Positions 1 to 6,898 of a DNA stretch of 11,341 bases are shown one piece after another. Origin of the DNA: an uncultured Coriobacteriaceae bacterium. Its GTDB lineage: Bacteria; Actinomycetota; Coriobacteriia; Coriobacteriales; Atopobiaceae. The DNA is taken from contig UQSV01000056.1 in NCBI GenBank assembly GCA_900543875.1, positions 1 through 11,341 of the forward strand, in the 5' to 3' direction. The notes under the pieces are model-generated. The model saw only the letters and a list, made by a program, of their open reading frames with translations. It was not told where the DNA came from and searched no databases. Positions within the stretch are counted from its first letter, which is position 1. Each line of letters begins with the position of its first letter. The position numbers were made by a program, and so were the translations under genes.

Positions 1-1329
1 ACCCGCGTGCTGGGCAGCAAGTCGGCCAAGTTCTTCGTGGCGCAGCAGCGCGAGCTGGGCGTCGTCGAGGGCCAGGTCGAGGAGATTATGAACGGCCAGA
101 AGGTCGTCAAGGCGTTCTGCCACGAGGCCGCCGCCGAGGCCGACTTCGACAAGATCAACGAGCATCTCTTCGAGGTCTCGCAGCAGGCCAACATGTACGG
201 CAACATCCTGATGCCCGTGCTCATGAACATCGGCAACCTCATCTACGTCATCGTGGCGCTGGCAGGCGGCCTGCTGCTCGCCCTGGGCGTGCCCAACGTA
301 TCGCTGTCGGGCATGGCGCTGTCGATCGCCGTGGTAGTGCCGTTCCTCAACATGACCAAGCAGTTCTGCGACCAGATTGGCCAAATCTCCCAGCAGATCA
401 ACGCCGTGGTCATGGGCCTTGCCGGCGCCGACCGCATCTTTGCCCTCATCGACGAGCAGCCCGAGGAGGACGAGGGCTACGTGACCCTGGTGAACCTGGG
501 CGTCGAGGGCGGCGAGCTGGTCGAGAGCGAGAAGCGCACGGGCCTGTGGGGCTGGAAGCATCCGCACCACGATGGCACGACCACCTACACCCCACTGCGC
601 GGAGACGTCCGCATGGAGGACGTTGACTTTGGCTACACCCCCAACCACCAGGTGCTTTACGGCGTGAGCGTCTATGCCAAGCCTGGCCAGAAGGTTGCCT
701 TCGTGGGCGCCACGGGTGCGGGCAAGACCACGATCACCAACCTCATCAACCGCTTCTACGACATCGCCGACGGCAAGATTCGCTACGACGGCATCAACGT
801 CAACAAGATCCGCAAGGCTGACCTGCGCCGAAGCCTGGGCGTGGTGCTGCAGGACGTCAACCTGTTCACCGGCACCGTCATGGACAACATCCGCTACGGC
901 CGTCTCGACGCCACCAACGAGGAGTGCATCGCCGCCGCCAAGCTCGCCGGCGCCGACGACTTCATCAGCCGCCTGCCCGAGGGCTACGCCACGATGCTTT
1001 CTGGCAACGGCGCGCAGCTCTCCCAGGGCCAGCGCCAGCTCATCTCGATTGCCCGCGCCGCCGTGGCCGACCCGCCCGCGATGATCCTCGACGAGGCCAC
1101 GAGCTCAATCGACACGCGTACCGAGGCCATTGTCCAGAAGGGCATGGATGCGCTGATGCAGGGTCGCACCACGTTCGTTATTGCGCACAGGCTGTCGACC
1201 GTCCGCAACTCCGACGTAATCATCTGCCTCGACCACGGCCACGTGATCGAGCGCGGCAGCCACGACGAGCTCATCGCCAAGAAGGGCTACTACTACCAGC
1301 TCTACACCGGCGCGTTCGAGCTCGAGTAG
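1..1329 (+). CDS. ABC transporter, fused membrane and ATP-binding subunit (5' end missing)
   Basis: This is the C-terminal 442 residues of an ABC exporter half-transporter; the reading frame is open to the left edge, so the true start lies outside the window. Residues 1-150 are the end of the membrane domain, with hydrophobic helices near residues 65-105. A charged linker (about 150-200) leads into a complete nucleotide-binding domain: Walker A GATGAGKT at 236-243, Q-loop Gln284, signature LSQGQ at 340-344, Walker B MILDE at 361-365 with catalytic Glu365, and H-loop His396. All catalytic residues are canonical, so this is an active ATPase half. Such exporters work as dimers in the cytoplasmic membrane. 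Family knowledge suggests that a partner half lies just upstream, but this cannot be seen. Substrate is unknown; multidrug or lipid export is the usual annotation. A strong hairpin terminator follows the stop. Confidence 0.95.
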   Translation, partial: TRVLGSKSAKFFVAQQRELGVVEGQVEEIMNGQKVVKAFCHEAAAEADFDKINEHLFEVSQQANMYGNILMPVLMNIGNLIYVIVALAGGLLLALGVPNVSLSGMALSIAVVVPFLNMTKQFCDQIGQISQQINAVVMGLAGADRIFALIDEQPEEDEGYVTLVNLGVEGGELVESEKRTGLWGWKHPHHDGTTTYTPLRGDVRMEDVDFGYTPNHQVLYGVSVYAKPGQKVAFVGATGAGKTTITNLINRFYDIADGKIRYDGINVNKIRKADLRRSLGVVLQDVNLFTGTVMDNIRYGRLDATNEECIAAAKLAGADDFISRLPEGYATMLSGNGAQLSQGQRQLISIARAAVADPPAMILDEATSSIDTRTEAIVQKGMDALMQGRTTFVIAHRLSTVRNSDVIICLDHGHVIERGSHDELIAKKGYYYQLYTGAFELE

Positions 1330-1356
1330 GGCTCGCGAGCAACGCAGAGCGCACGA

Positions 1357-1403
1357 GAAGGGCGGCGCCGTCTGGTTCATCCCAGGCGGCGCCGCCCTTC
1401 TTT
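1357..1403 (+). terminator. Intrinsic terminator after the ABC transporter gene
   Basis: A perfect 14-bp GC-rich inverted repeat (1357-1370 with 1387-1400) with a 16-base loop is followed by a short T run at 1401-1403. It lies 27 bases after the ABC gene stop. The ACT-domain gene converges from the right, so the hairpin may also stop its transcripts, although the minus-strand side has no clear T run. Confidence 0.75.
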
Positions 1404-1493
1404 GCATGCTCCTTGGTGATCGCTAGGGACGCGCGTCTACATCGGCGGCCGTGCGGCCCCACGTCTACGCCGGCGGCCACGCAGGCCGCGCGC

Positions 1494-1922
1494 CTACGCC
1501 TCGTCGAGGGCGTACAGCTCCCCCGCCTCGACGAGCGTCAGACCCGACCCACGCAGCTTGAGCTCGACGGGCTCGCCTTGGACGCGCACGATGTCGACCG
1601 TGCCGCCGTTGACCGAGCAGCTGTAGGCGTAAGCCACGGTGAGGTCGCTTGAGTGGAGGCGATCGAGCAGAACGGCGAGGCCACCCGGTACGTTGTCGAC
1701 GCGCAGGGCCGCAACCTCGCAGGTAGACGCGTCGTAGCCCAGGTTGCAGAGCATCTCGCAGATGGCTTGCGGACGGTCGACCACGAGGCGCACGATGGCA
1801 TAGTCGGTGTTGCTCGCAACCATGACGCCATGAATCTGGACTCCCGACTCGCCCAGCACGCGACACATCCTCGCCAGGCGCCCCGGCCCCGCCGGCAGGC
1901 AAACGTTCAGCTGGTCAATCAT
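1494..1922 (-). CDS. Tandem ACT-domain protein
   Basis: A small 142-residue cytoplasmic protein made of two ACT-like domains, about residues 1-67 and 68-142. The first opens with the characteristic beta strand plus a Pro-Gly-Arg-Leu turn (residues 10-16), then a helix and the 'Gly-Val-Gln-Ile-His' strand; the second has the 'Pro-Gly-Gly-Leu' turn near residue 80. ACT domains bind amino acids or similar small ligands. Stand-alone double-ACT proteins of this size are typical of anaerobes and are often presumed to sense amino acids, but no enzyme is attached here and the ligand is unknown. The ATG at 1922 is supported by AAGGAGG (1928-1934) five bases upstream. The gene is divergent from the thioesterase gene, with about 180 bp between them. 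Confidence 0.85.
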   Translation of the reverse strand: MIDQLNVCLPAGPGRLARMCRVLGESGVQIHGVMVASNTDYAIVRLVVDRPQAICEMLCNLGYDASTCEVAALRVDNVPGGLAVLLDRLHSSDLTVAYAYSCSVNGGTVDIVRVQGEPVELKLRGSGLTLVEAGELYALDEA

Positions 1923-2050
1923 GGTGGCCTCCTTGGCTTGATGGGCACTCGCTCTCGCAGAGCTAGCCTAGGCCCCATCTTATGGACCGCATGCCTCGCC
2001 TCCCCACGGCAGACCGCAAATTAACTCGCATGACGCCGCATCAAGACCAA

Positions 2051-2076
2051 TTGGAAACAGGGTCGGCGGGTACAAT
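2051..2076 (+). promoter_or_regulatory. Candidate promoter for the thioesterase gene
   Basis: A good -10 box TACAAT (2071-2076) lies 29 bases before the thioesterase start. The best upstream box, TTGGAA (2051-2056), is only 14 bases away, which is short for sigma-70-type promoters. The -10 is therefore more believable than the pair. Confidence 0.3.
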
Positions 2077-2105
2077 CCACTGGGACAAACAGACGGGAGA
2101 TGCAC

Positions 2106-2837
2106 ATGTATTCGTTCACAAGTCGCGTCCGCTACAGCGAGGTCGACGAGAACTGGAGGCTCACCATTCCGGCGCTCATCGACTACCTGCAGGACTGCAG
2201 CACGTTTCAGTCGGACCTGCTGGGCATGGGGCCCGAGCACATCGCGAGCACCAAGCTCGCGTGGATGCTCAGCGCCTGGAAGATCGAGATTCGCAAGCTG
2301 CCGCGCTTCAACGACGAGATCGTCGTGAGCACGTGGGCCACGGGCTTCAAGGGACTGCGTGCCAACCGCAACTTCACCGTGCGCACGGCGGGCGCACCAG
2401 CAGACGCCGAGCCGCTCGTCCGCGCGGACTCGAGCTGGTTCATGTTCGATGGCAACAAGGGTCGTCCCGTGCGCACGCCCGAGAGCGAGTGCATGCCCTA
2501 CATGGAGTTCGACGGCGATGACGCGCCACTCGACATGCCCGCGATTCCGCACGTGGTGCGCATCGAGGACGAGGGCGAGCCGCTCACCCCAGTGCAGGTT
2601 ACGGCCGCCCACCTCGACACGAACCATCACGTTAACAACGCCCAGTACGTGGCGATTGCGCTGGGCGCACTGGGCGAGCGCGTGCCTGCCGCTCCCCTTA
2701 CGCTCGACGTTCACTACAGCCAGGCGGCCAAGCTCGGCGACGTCATCTACCCACACCTTCACGAGCAAGACGACGCGCTTACCGTGACGCTCGACAACGC
2801 GGACGGCAAGCACTACGCCATCGTGAGCGTGAGCTAA
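2106..2837 (+). CDS. Acyl-ACP thioesterase (FatA/FatB-like double hotdog)
   Basis: A 243-residue protein that would hydrolyse acyl-ACP to free fatty acid and ACP, acting in the cytosol at the end of fatty-acid synthesis. The N-terminal hotdog begins with the family's 'Arg-Tyr-Ser-Glu-Val-Asp' strand (9-14) and the long 'IPALIDYLQD' helix (21-30). The C-terminal hotdog carries the signature DTNHHVNNAQYV at 171-182, which in this family provides the catalytic Asn and His. Length and architecture fit bacterial members. An in-frame ATG two codons earlier (2100) is less likely: the GGGAG ribosome site (2095-2099) would touch it, whereas the ATG at 2106 sits six bases downstream. The gene appears monocistronic, ending at the shared terminator at 2893-2929. 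Chain-length preference cannot be read from the sequence. Confidence 0.9.
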   Translation: MYSFTSRVRYSEVDENWRLTIPALIDYLQDCSTFQSDLLGMGPEHIASTKLAWMLSAWKIEIRKLPRFNDEIVVSTWATGFKGLRANRNFTVRTAGAPADAEPLVRADSSWFMFDGNKGRPVRTPESECMPYMEFDGDDAPLDMPAIPHVVRIEDEGEPLTPVQVTAAHLDTNHHVNNAQYVAIALGALGERVPAAPLTLDVHYSQAAKLGDVIYPHLHEQDDALTVTLDNADGKHYAIVSVS

Positions 2838-2892
2838 AAGAGGCGACACAGGGACGGCAACAGGCTTGGAGCGGCCGAGCGAGAAGCACGAA

Positions 2893-2929
2893 AGAGGCCG
2901 GGTTGGGAAGCGTTCCCAACCCGGCCTTT
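2893..2929. terminator. Bidirectional terminator between thioesterase and GntR genes
   Basis: A perfect 15-bp inverted repeat (2895-2909 with 2913-2927) with a three-base loop is flanked by an A-rich left side and a TTTGTTT right side. It lies between two convergent genes, 58 bases after the thioesterase stop and about 50 bases from the GntR stop, and can serve both. The plus-strand T tract is the better one. Confidence 0.9.
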
Positions 2930-2980
2930 GTTTGTGTATGCAGGTTGCAGGGCACGACAGCCGCGCCCGCCCCGCTCGCG

Positions 2981-3760
2981 CTAGTACGCGATGTCCATGC
3001 GGCGAACGATGTCGAACGAGATGACGCTCGTGTCGACGTACTCCTCGGCCAGGACCACCGGCGCGTCGCTCGTGTCGTAGAGAACCGACCTCGTGACCAG
3101 CATCGGGCGCTCCCCCACCTCGGTAGCCGCCTCATCGCCCACGACGGCGCGAGCCTCGCTGGCCGTCACCACGTCGAGCTCGGTGCGCTCCCACGACAGG
3201 CGCCTGCCTCCACGCTCGAACAGGTAGCAGAAAAGCGACCTGGGATAGCTCGCGAGCTCCGCGAGCGCGGCCGCGGCGTCGTTGCCGCCCGCCACCTCGA
3301 GGCCCAGCCAGTCGCGACAGATGGCACACGGCCGGCCGTCGGCCAGGAACTGCTTCGTGACCTCGATGACGGGCTCGCCATCGGAAAGGCGCAGCTCACA
3401 GCGGGCGCGGGCGGCTTGCTCGCCCTTGGCCTCGCAGGCTCGCAGGGGCCGCACGTCTGCCTTGTGGCCGCAGCGCTCGATGGCACGCGTGAGCTCGCTT
3501 GCGGGCGAGAGGTGCGCGCGCACGCCCATGGCCTCGACGTTCACGAAGGTGCCCTTGCCCTGGCGGCGCAGCACGACGCCATCGGCCGCAAGGTCGTTCA
3601 GGGCCTGGCGAACCGTCGTGCGGCTCACGCCCAGGCGCTGGGCGAGCTGCTCCTCGCGCGGCAGCTTATTGCTGGCCGCAAGGTCCATCTCGCCAATGAT
3701 CGCCTCGAGCGCGCGACGCGTCTGGTCTGCGAGCGACCCCGTCTTTACCCGTTCAGCCAT
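2981..3760 (-). CDS. GntR/HutC-family transcriptional regulator (UTRA domain)
   Basis: A 259-residue repressor-type regulator. Residues about 10-75 form a GntR winged helix-turn-helix: 'LPREEQLAQRLGVSRTTVRQ' (33-52) is the helix-turn-helix and 'RRQGKGTFV' (65-73) the wing. Residues about 90-255 match the UTRA ligand-binding fold of the HutC subfamily, including 'ERTELDVV' and the C-terminal 'FDIVRRMD' strand. HutC-type proteins usually repress their own operon until a small-molecule effector binds. The ATG at 3760 is 9 bases past the deaminase stop codon, with a GAGG ribosome site next to that stop, so the two genes are probably co-transcribed and coupled. Its likely operator is the inverted repeat at 4569-4596. 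The effector is unknown; a purine or related base is a reasonable guess from the neighbour. Confidence 0.9.
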   Translation of the reverse strand: MAERVKTGSLADQTRRALEAIIGEMDLAASNKLPREEQLAQRLGVSRTTVRQALNDLAADGVVLRRQGKGTFVNVEAMGVRAHLSPASELTRAIERCGHKADVRPLRACEAKGEQAARARCELRLSDGEPVIEVTKQFLADGRPCAICRDWLGLEVAGGNDAAAALAELASYPRSLFCYLFERGGRRLSWERTELDVVTASEARAVVGDEAATEVGERPMLVTRSVLYDTSDAPVVLAEEYVDTSVISFDIVRRMDIAY

Positions 3761-3769
3761 GGCGCCTCG

Positions 3770-4249
3770 CTAGTCCCAGTAGCCCTTGTGGACCTCGGCG
3801 GCCTCCTCCTCGACCTCGGGGAAGGGGCCCTCGACCTTGATGTCCTTCTGGCCACGGGCAAAGACGTCGCGGCAGGGCAGGTCAAAGGTGGGGTTCTGCT
3901 CGTTGGAGCCGGTGAGCTGCAGCAGGCGACGCTCGGTCATGCCATAGACAACGCGGCCGATGCCCGCCCAGTAGATGGCGCCCGAGCACATGGCGCAGGG
4001 CTCGGCGGTGGTGTAGAGGGTGCAGTCCTTGAGGAAGGCACGCGAGTACTCGTGGCTGGCGCGGCGCACCAGGGCGGTCTCGGCGTGGCCGGTGGCGTCG
4101 CGCTGGGTGATCTCGATGTTCTCCTGCTCCATCAGGATGTTGCCGTCCTTGTCGGTGAGCAGCGCGCCAAACGGTGTGTTGCCGTGTTCGCGCGACTCGC
4201 GGGAGACCTGGATGCAGCGGCGCAGGTAGTACTCGTTGGACTCGGCCAT
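3770..4249 (-). CDS. Nucleoside/nucleobase deaminase (CDA fold, zinc-dependent)
   Basis: A 159-residue cytidine-deaminase-fold enzyme. It has the zinc site His55-Ala-Glu57 (Glu57 the proton shuttle) and Pro84-Cys85-Ala-Met-Cys88. The remainder, including 'SGAIYWAGIGRVVYG' (89-103) and the Asn-Pro-Thr...Leu-Pro-Cys-Arg stretch near 119-127, is the pattern of the free-standing 'nucleoside deaminase' family related to guanine deaminase and TadA. It would hydrolytically deaminate a purine or similar base in the cytosol; the exact substrate is not determinable. The frame stays open upstream to 4468, but the start is the ATG at 4249. That ATG has an AAAGGAGAG ribosome site eight to ten bases upstream and gives a normal family N-terminus, and the upstream frame merely translates the repeats. 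It is first in the operon with the GntR regulator. Confidence 0.88.
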   Translation of the reverse strand: MAESNEYYLRRCIQVSRESREHGNTPFGALLTDKDGNILMEQENIEITQRDATGHAETALVRRASHEYSRAFLKDCTLYTTAEPCAMCSGAIYWAGIGRVVYGMTERRLLQLTGSNEQNPTFDLPCRDVFARGQKDIKVEGPFPEVEEEAAEVHKGYWD

Positions 4250-4311
4250 GATGCTCTCCTTTTGCTGGTGGCGCCCGGGGCGGGCGCGATGGTTGTCGAT
4301 GTGGCGCGACC

Positions 4312-4493
4312 CGCCAACACGCGTTGTCGGCAAGCAGCGTCTTTTGCCGAGAAGGACGTGGCGTTGTGCCGTCCACCTCGCATGCCGAGAAGGACGCGGC
4401 GTTGTGCCGTCCACCTCGCATGCCGAGACGAGCGCCGGCACGCGTTGCCAGTCGCTCGTCCTATGCAAGGGCGCAACGCCAGCACGCGTTGCC
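4312..4493. repeat. Three dispersed copies of a 17-bp motif in the deaminase leader
   Basis: The 17-mer consensus CGCC(A/G)(A/G)CACGCGTTG(T/C)C occurs at 4312-4328, 4433-4449 and 4477-4493, all in the same orientation. The copies differ only at the bracketed positions. Copies two and three are 44 bases apart; copy one is 121 bases away, with the 38-bp tandem repeat between. Function is unknown. Confidence 0.6.
4345..4428. repeat. 38-bp tandem repeat, two units plus a partial third
   Basis: Units at 4345-4382 and 4383-4420 are identical except for one base (T at 4359, C at 4397), and the first eight bases of a third unit follow at 4421-4428. The unit length is not a multiple of three, so it is not a protein repeat. 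Each unit can form a small stem: GGAC pairs with GTCC around an inner GGC/GCC and a five-base loop, with two bulged bases. It lies in the long untranslated leader of the deaminase-GntR operon. Confidence 0.8.
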
Positions 4494-4568
4494 GACGTTG
4501 CACCCCATTACCAAGACGGACGACGGTGCGCTCCCCTTCTGCGCGCGCCATCGTCCGCCCCGTAACGC

Positions 4569-4596
4569 TCGAAAGGTCATACCTATTACCTTTCGA
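4569..4596. promoter_or_regulatory. Candidate operator of the deaminase-GntR operon (inverted repeat)
   Basis: A perfect inverted repeat with 9-bp arms (4569-4577, TCGAAAGGT; 4588-4596, ACCTTTCGA) and a 10-base spacer lies just downstream of the htpG terminator and upstream of the deaminase gene. The inner GGTCATACC is also partly symmetrical. The position and dyad symmetry fit binding of a GntR/HutC dimer, and the adjacent GntR gene is the obvious candidate. No convincing -35/-10 pair was found over it, so the promoter itself is not assigned. Confidence 0.45.
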
Positions 4597-4620
4597 CTCC
4601 CATCATAGCGCCGCGGGAGC

Positions 4621-4656
4621 AAAACGCCCCGTGTCGCACGCAGACGGCACGGGGCG
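4621..4656 (-). terminator. Intrinsic terminator of htpG
   Basis: On the minus strand, a 9-bp GC-rich stem (4648-4656 with 4625-4633) with a 14-base loop is followed directly by TTTT (4624-4621). It lies about 65 bases after the htpG stop, so htpG is transcriptionally separate from the deaminase operon on the same strand. Confidence 0.8.
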
Positions 4657-4721
4657 AACGGTGAACGGATGGGCTAGACAGAGGCTGGGCGTCACGAAGC
4701 CGCAACCAGCGAACGCTCCTG

Positions 4722-6737
4722 CTACATCAGCTCGCAGATGTGGCTGGCGAAGGCCACAGGGTCGTCGGGCAGGATGCCCTCGACGAGCAGCGCCTGGTCA
4801 TAGAGCAGGCCGGCATACAGGCTAACCTTGTCCGCATCGCCCGTCTCCTGGGCGGCCTTGAGCTTGTCGAACACCGGGTGCTGGGCGTTGAGCTCGAGTA
4901 CGCGCTGGGCCTTGGGGGCCTCGCCCGCGTCGGGGCCGGCGGAGAGCACCTTCTCCATCTCGAGCGACAGCGGGCCCTCCGAGGTGATGGCGGCCGGCGC
5001 GTCAGTGAGGCGCGCGGACACGGTGACCTTCGTGACCTTGTCTCCCAGGGCGTCCTTCATGGCCTTGAAGAGGTCCTCGTTGTCCTTGGTGGCCTGCTCG
5101 GCAGCGGCCTTCTCGTCCTCGGTGGCAAAGTCGACGTCGCCGGCGGCAACGTTCTTGAGCTCGAGCGAGCGGTCCTCGACCTCGGGCTCGGCGCCATCGG
5201 CCACGGCCTTGGCAGCGGCCTCGCGGGCGGCGTCATCCTCGTAGGTCTTGGGCAGGCCCTTGGCCTCGTAGGTGCGCATGGCCTGGAAGGTGAACTCGTC
5301 GACGTCGGCCGTGCAGAGCAGCACGTCATAGCCGTGGTCGAGCGCGGCGCGCACAACGGGCATCTTCTCGAGGCGGTCGCGCGAGTCGCCGGCGGCGTAG
5401 TAGACGGCCTTCTGGCCCTCGGGCATGGCCTTGGCGTACTCGGCGAGCGTCACCATCTTCTTCTCGCGGGCGCTCCAGAACAGCAGCAGGTCTGCAAGCT
5501 CGCCGGCCTTCATGCCGTAGCTCGAGTAGATGCCAAACTTGAGGCCGCGGCCAAAGTTCTTGAAGAACTTCTCGTAGGCCTCGCGGTCCTGGTCGCGCAT
5601 GGCCTCGAGCTCGCTCGTGACCTTCTTCTCGATGCGGTTGGCGATGGCGCGCAGTTGGCGGTTCTGCTGCAGCGTCTCACGGCTGATGTTGAGCGTGACG
5701 TCGGGCGAGTCGACGATGCCGCGCACGAAGTTGTAGTAGTCGGGCACGAGGTCAGCGCACTTCTCCTGGATCAGGACGTTGGAGCTGTAGAGCGCGAGGC
5801 CCTTCTCATAGTCCTTGCTGTACAGGTCGAACGGAGCCTTGCCGGGGATGAACAGCAGCGCGTCGTACTCGAGGGCGCCCTCGGCATGGAAGGTGATGGT
5901 GCGGGCCGGGTCCTCCCAGTCGTGGAAGGTGGACTTGTAGAACTCGTCGTAGTCCTTCTGCTCGACGTCGCCGCGCTTCTTCCAGATGGGCGTCATCGAG
6001 TTGATGGTCTCGAGCTCGGTGTAGTCCTCATACTCGGGCTTGTAGTCGTCGCCGGCGTCCTCGGGCTTGGGCTTCTGGCGGCTCTTGGTCACCATCATCT
6101 GGATGGGATGGCGCACGTAGTTGCTGTACTGCTTGATGAGGTCCTTGAGCGTCCACTCCTCGAGGAAGCGGCTGTAGCGCTCGCCCTCGGTGCCATCGGC
6201 GGGCTCGACGTCTTCCTTGAGCGTGAGGATGACGTCGGTGCCGCAGTGGTCACGCTCGCCTTCCTCGATGGTGTAGCCCTCGAGGCCATCACTGACCCAG
6301 ACGTGGGCGGTGTCCTCGCCCAGGGCGCGCGTCACGACGCGAACCTCGGAGGCAACCATGAAGGCGGAGTAGAAGCCCACGCCAAACTGGCCGATGATGT
6401 CGACGTCGTCGCCCTGGTGGTCTGCGTTGGCGGCCTTGAACTCCTCGGAGCCGGAGTGGGCGATGGTGCCGAGGTTGCGCTCGAGCTCGTCGGCCGTCAT
6501 GCCGATGCCGTTGTCCGAGATGGTGAGCGTGCGGGCGTCCTTGTCGGGGGTGATACGAATCGAGAGGCTGTCCTCGTCGAGGTTGACGTCGCTGCTGGTG
6601 AGGCTCTTGAGGTAGAGCTTGTCCTCGGCGTCGGACGCGTTGGAGATGAGCTCGCGGAGGAAGATCTCCTTGTTGGTGTAGATCGAGTTGATCATGAGGT
6701 CGAGAAGCTTCTTGCTTTCGGTCTTGAACTTGCGCAT
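4722..6737 (-). CDS. htpG: Molecular chaperone HtpG (Hsp90)
   Basis: A 671-residue cytosolic ATP-dependent Hsp90 chaperone. The N-terminal GHKL ATPase domain shows Glu29, Asn33 and Asp36 in 'LRELISNASDA' (27-37), the nucleotide-binding 'DNGIGM' (75-80), the lid glycines in 'GQFGVGFYSA' (116-125) and 'GTDVI' (166-170). Middle and C-terminal dimerisation domains follow and end with 'HICELM'. The acidic insert near residues 520-560 is somewhat long, but total length is within the usual range. The frame is open further upstream to 6791, but the ATG at 6737 is chosen because AGGAGG lies six bases before it and the protein begins with the family-standard 'MRKFKTESKKLLDLMINSIY'. The gene stands alone, with its own promoter (6841-6870) and terminator (4621-4656). 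Confidence 0.98.
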   Translation of the reverse strand: MRKFKTESKKLLDLMINSIYTNKEIFLRELISNASDAEDKLYLKSLTSSDVNLDEDSLSIRITPDKDARTLTISDNGIGMTADELERNLGTIAHSGSEEFKAANADHQGDDVDIIGQFGVGFYSAFMVASEVRVVTRALGEDTAHVWVSDGLEGYTIEEGERDHCGTDVILTLKEDVEPADGTEGERYSRFLEEWTLKDLIKQYSNYVRHPIQMMVTKSRQKPKPEDAGDDYKPEYEDYTELETINSMTPIWKKRGDVEQKDYDEFYKSTFHDWEDPARTITFHAEGALEYDALLFIPGKAPFDLYSKDYEKGLALYSSNVLIQEKCADLVPDYYNFVRGIVDSPDVTLNISRETLQQNRQLRAIANRIEKKVTSELEAMRDQDREAYEKFFKNFGRGLKFGIYSSYGMKAGELADLLLFWSAREKKMVTLAEYAKAMPEGQKAVYYAAGDSRDRLEKMPVVRAALDHGYDVLLCTADVDEFTFQAMRTYEAKGLPKTYEDDAAREAAAKAVADGAEPEVEDRSLELKNVAAGDVDFATEDEKAAAEQATKDNEDLFKAMKDALGDKVTKVTVSARLTDAPAAITSEGPLSLEMEKVLSAGPDAGEAPKAQRVLELNAQHPVFDKLKAAQETGDADKVSLYAGLLYDQALLVEGILPDDPVAFASHICELM

Positions 6738-6760
6738 GCAGTGCCTCCTGATGGTGCGAA

Positions 6761-6823
6761 GCGGATTTGCGGTGGCGCGCACGAGACGCATGGCGCCCGC
6801 GGCGTGCGAAGTCGCAAATCTGC
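6761..6823 (-). promoter_or_regulatory. Inverted repeat in the htpG 5' leader
   Basis: Within the transcribed leader predicted for htpG, 6761-6771 can pair with 6813-6823 (10 Watson-Crick pairs and one G-T) around a 41-base GC-rich loop; the core arms are GATTTGCG and CGCAAATC. A short direct repeat GTGCGAAG also occurs beside each arm. It could be an RNA element affecting translation of htpG, but it does not cover the ribosome site. No CIRCE or HAIR operator was found here. Confidence 0.3.
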
Positions 6824-6840
6824 TATTGCTTGACTTAGGT

Positions 6841-6870
6841 TTTATATCCCAAATGCGCGCATGTATTCAA
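6841..6870 (-). promoter_or_regulatory. Probable htpG promoter
   Basis: On the minus strand, TTGAAT (6870-6865), an 18-base spacer and TATAAA (6846-6841) make a good sigma-70-type promoter, with transcription expected to start near 6834. This leaves a leader of about 97 bases before the htpG ATG. The box lies in an AT-rich patch (about 38% GC over 6841-6900 by hand count). Confidence 0.55.
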
Positions 6871-6898
6871 GATAATCAGCTTGCAAGACAATCGTCAG

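Noticed and set aside
1434..1489. Imperfect 28-bp tandem repeat downstream of the ACT-domain gene
   Set aside because: Only about 20 of 28 positions match, in a very GC-rich stretch; too weak to call.
4345..4428. CRISPR array
   Set aside because: The units abut directly with no variable spacers, only 2.2 copies are present, and there are no cas genes.
4250..4468. Longer N-terminus for the deaminase
   Set aside because: The extension only translates the 38-bp repeats and leader. The ATG at 4249 has a strong ribosome site and gives the normal family start.
2903..4825. A 640-codon plus-strand open frame
   Set aside because: It is antisense to the GntR and deaminase genes and crosses the repeat region; the translation is an Ala/Arg/Gly/Leu-rich shadow typical of high-GC antisense frames, with no ribosome site or domain.
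4740..6833. A 697-codon plus-strand open frame opposite htpG
   Set aside because: It mirrors htpG with low-complexity Val/Leu/Gly/Ala content and no family resemblance; a GC-codon artefact.
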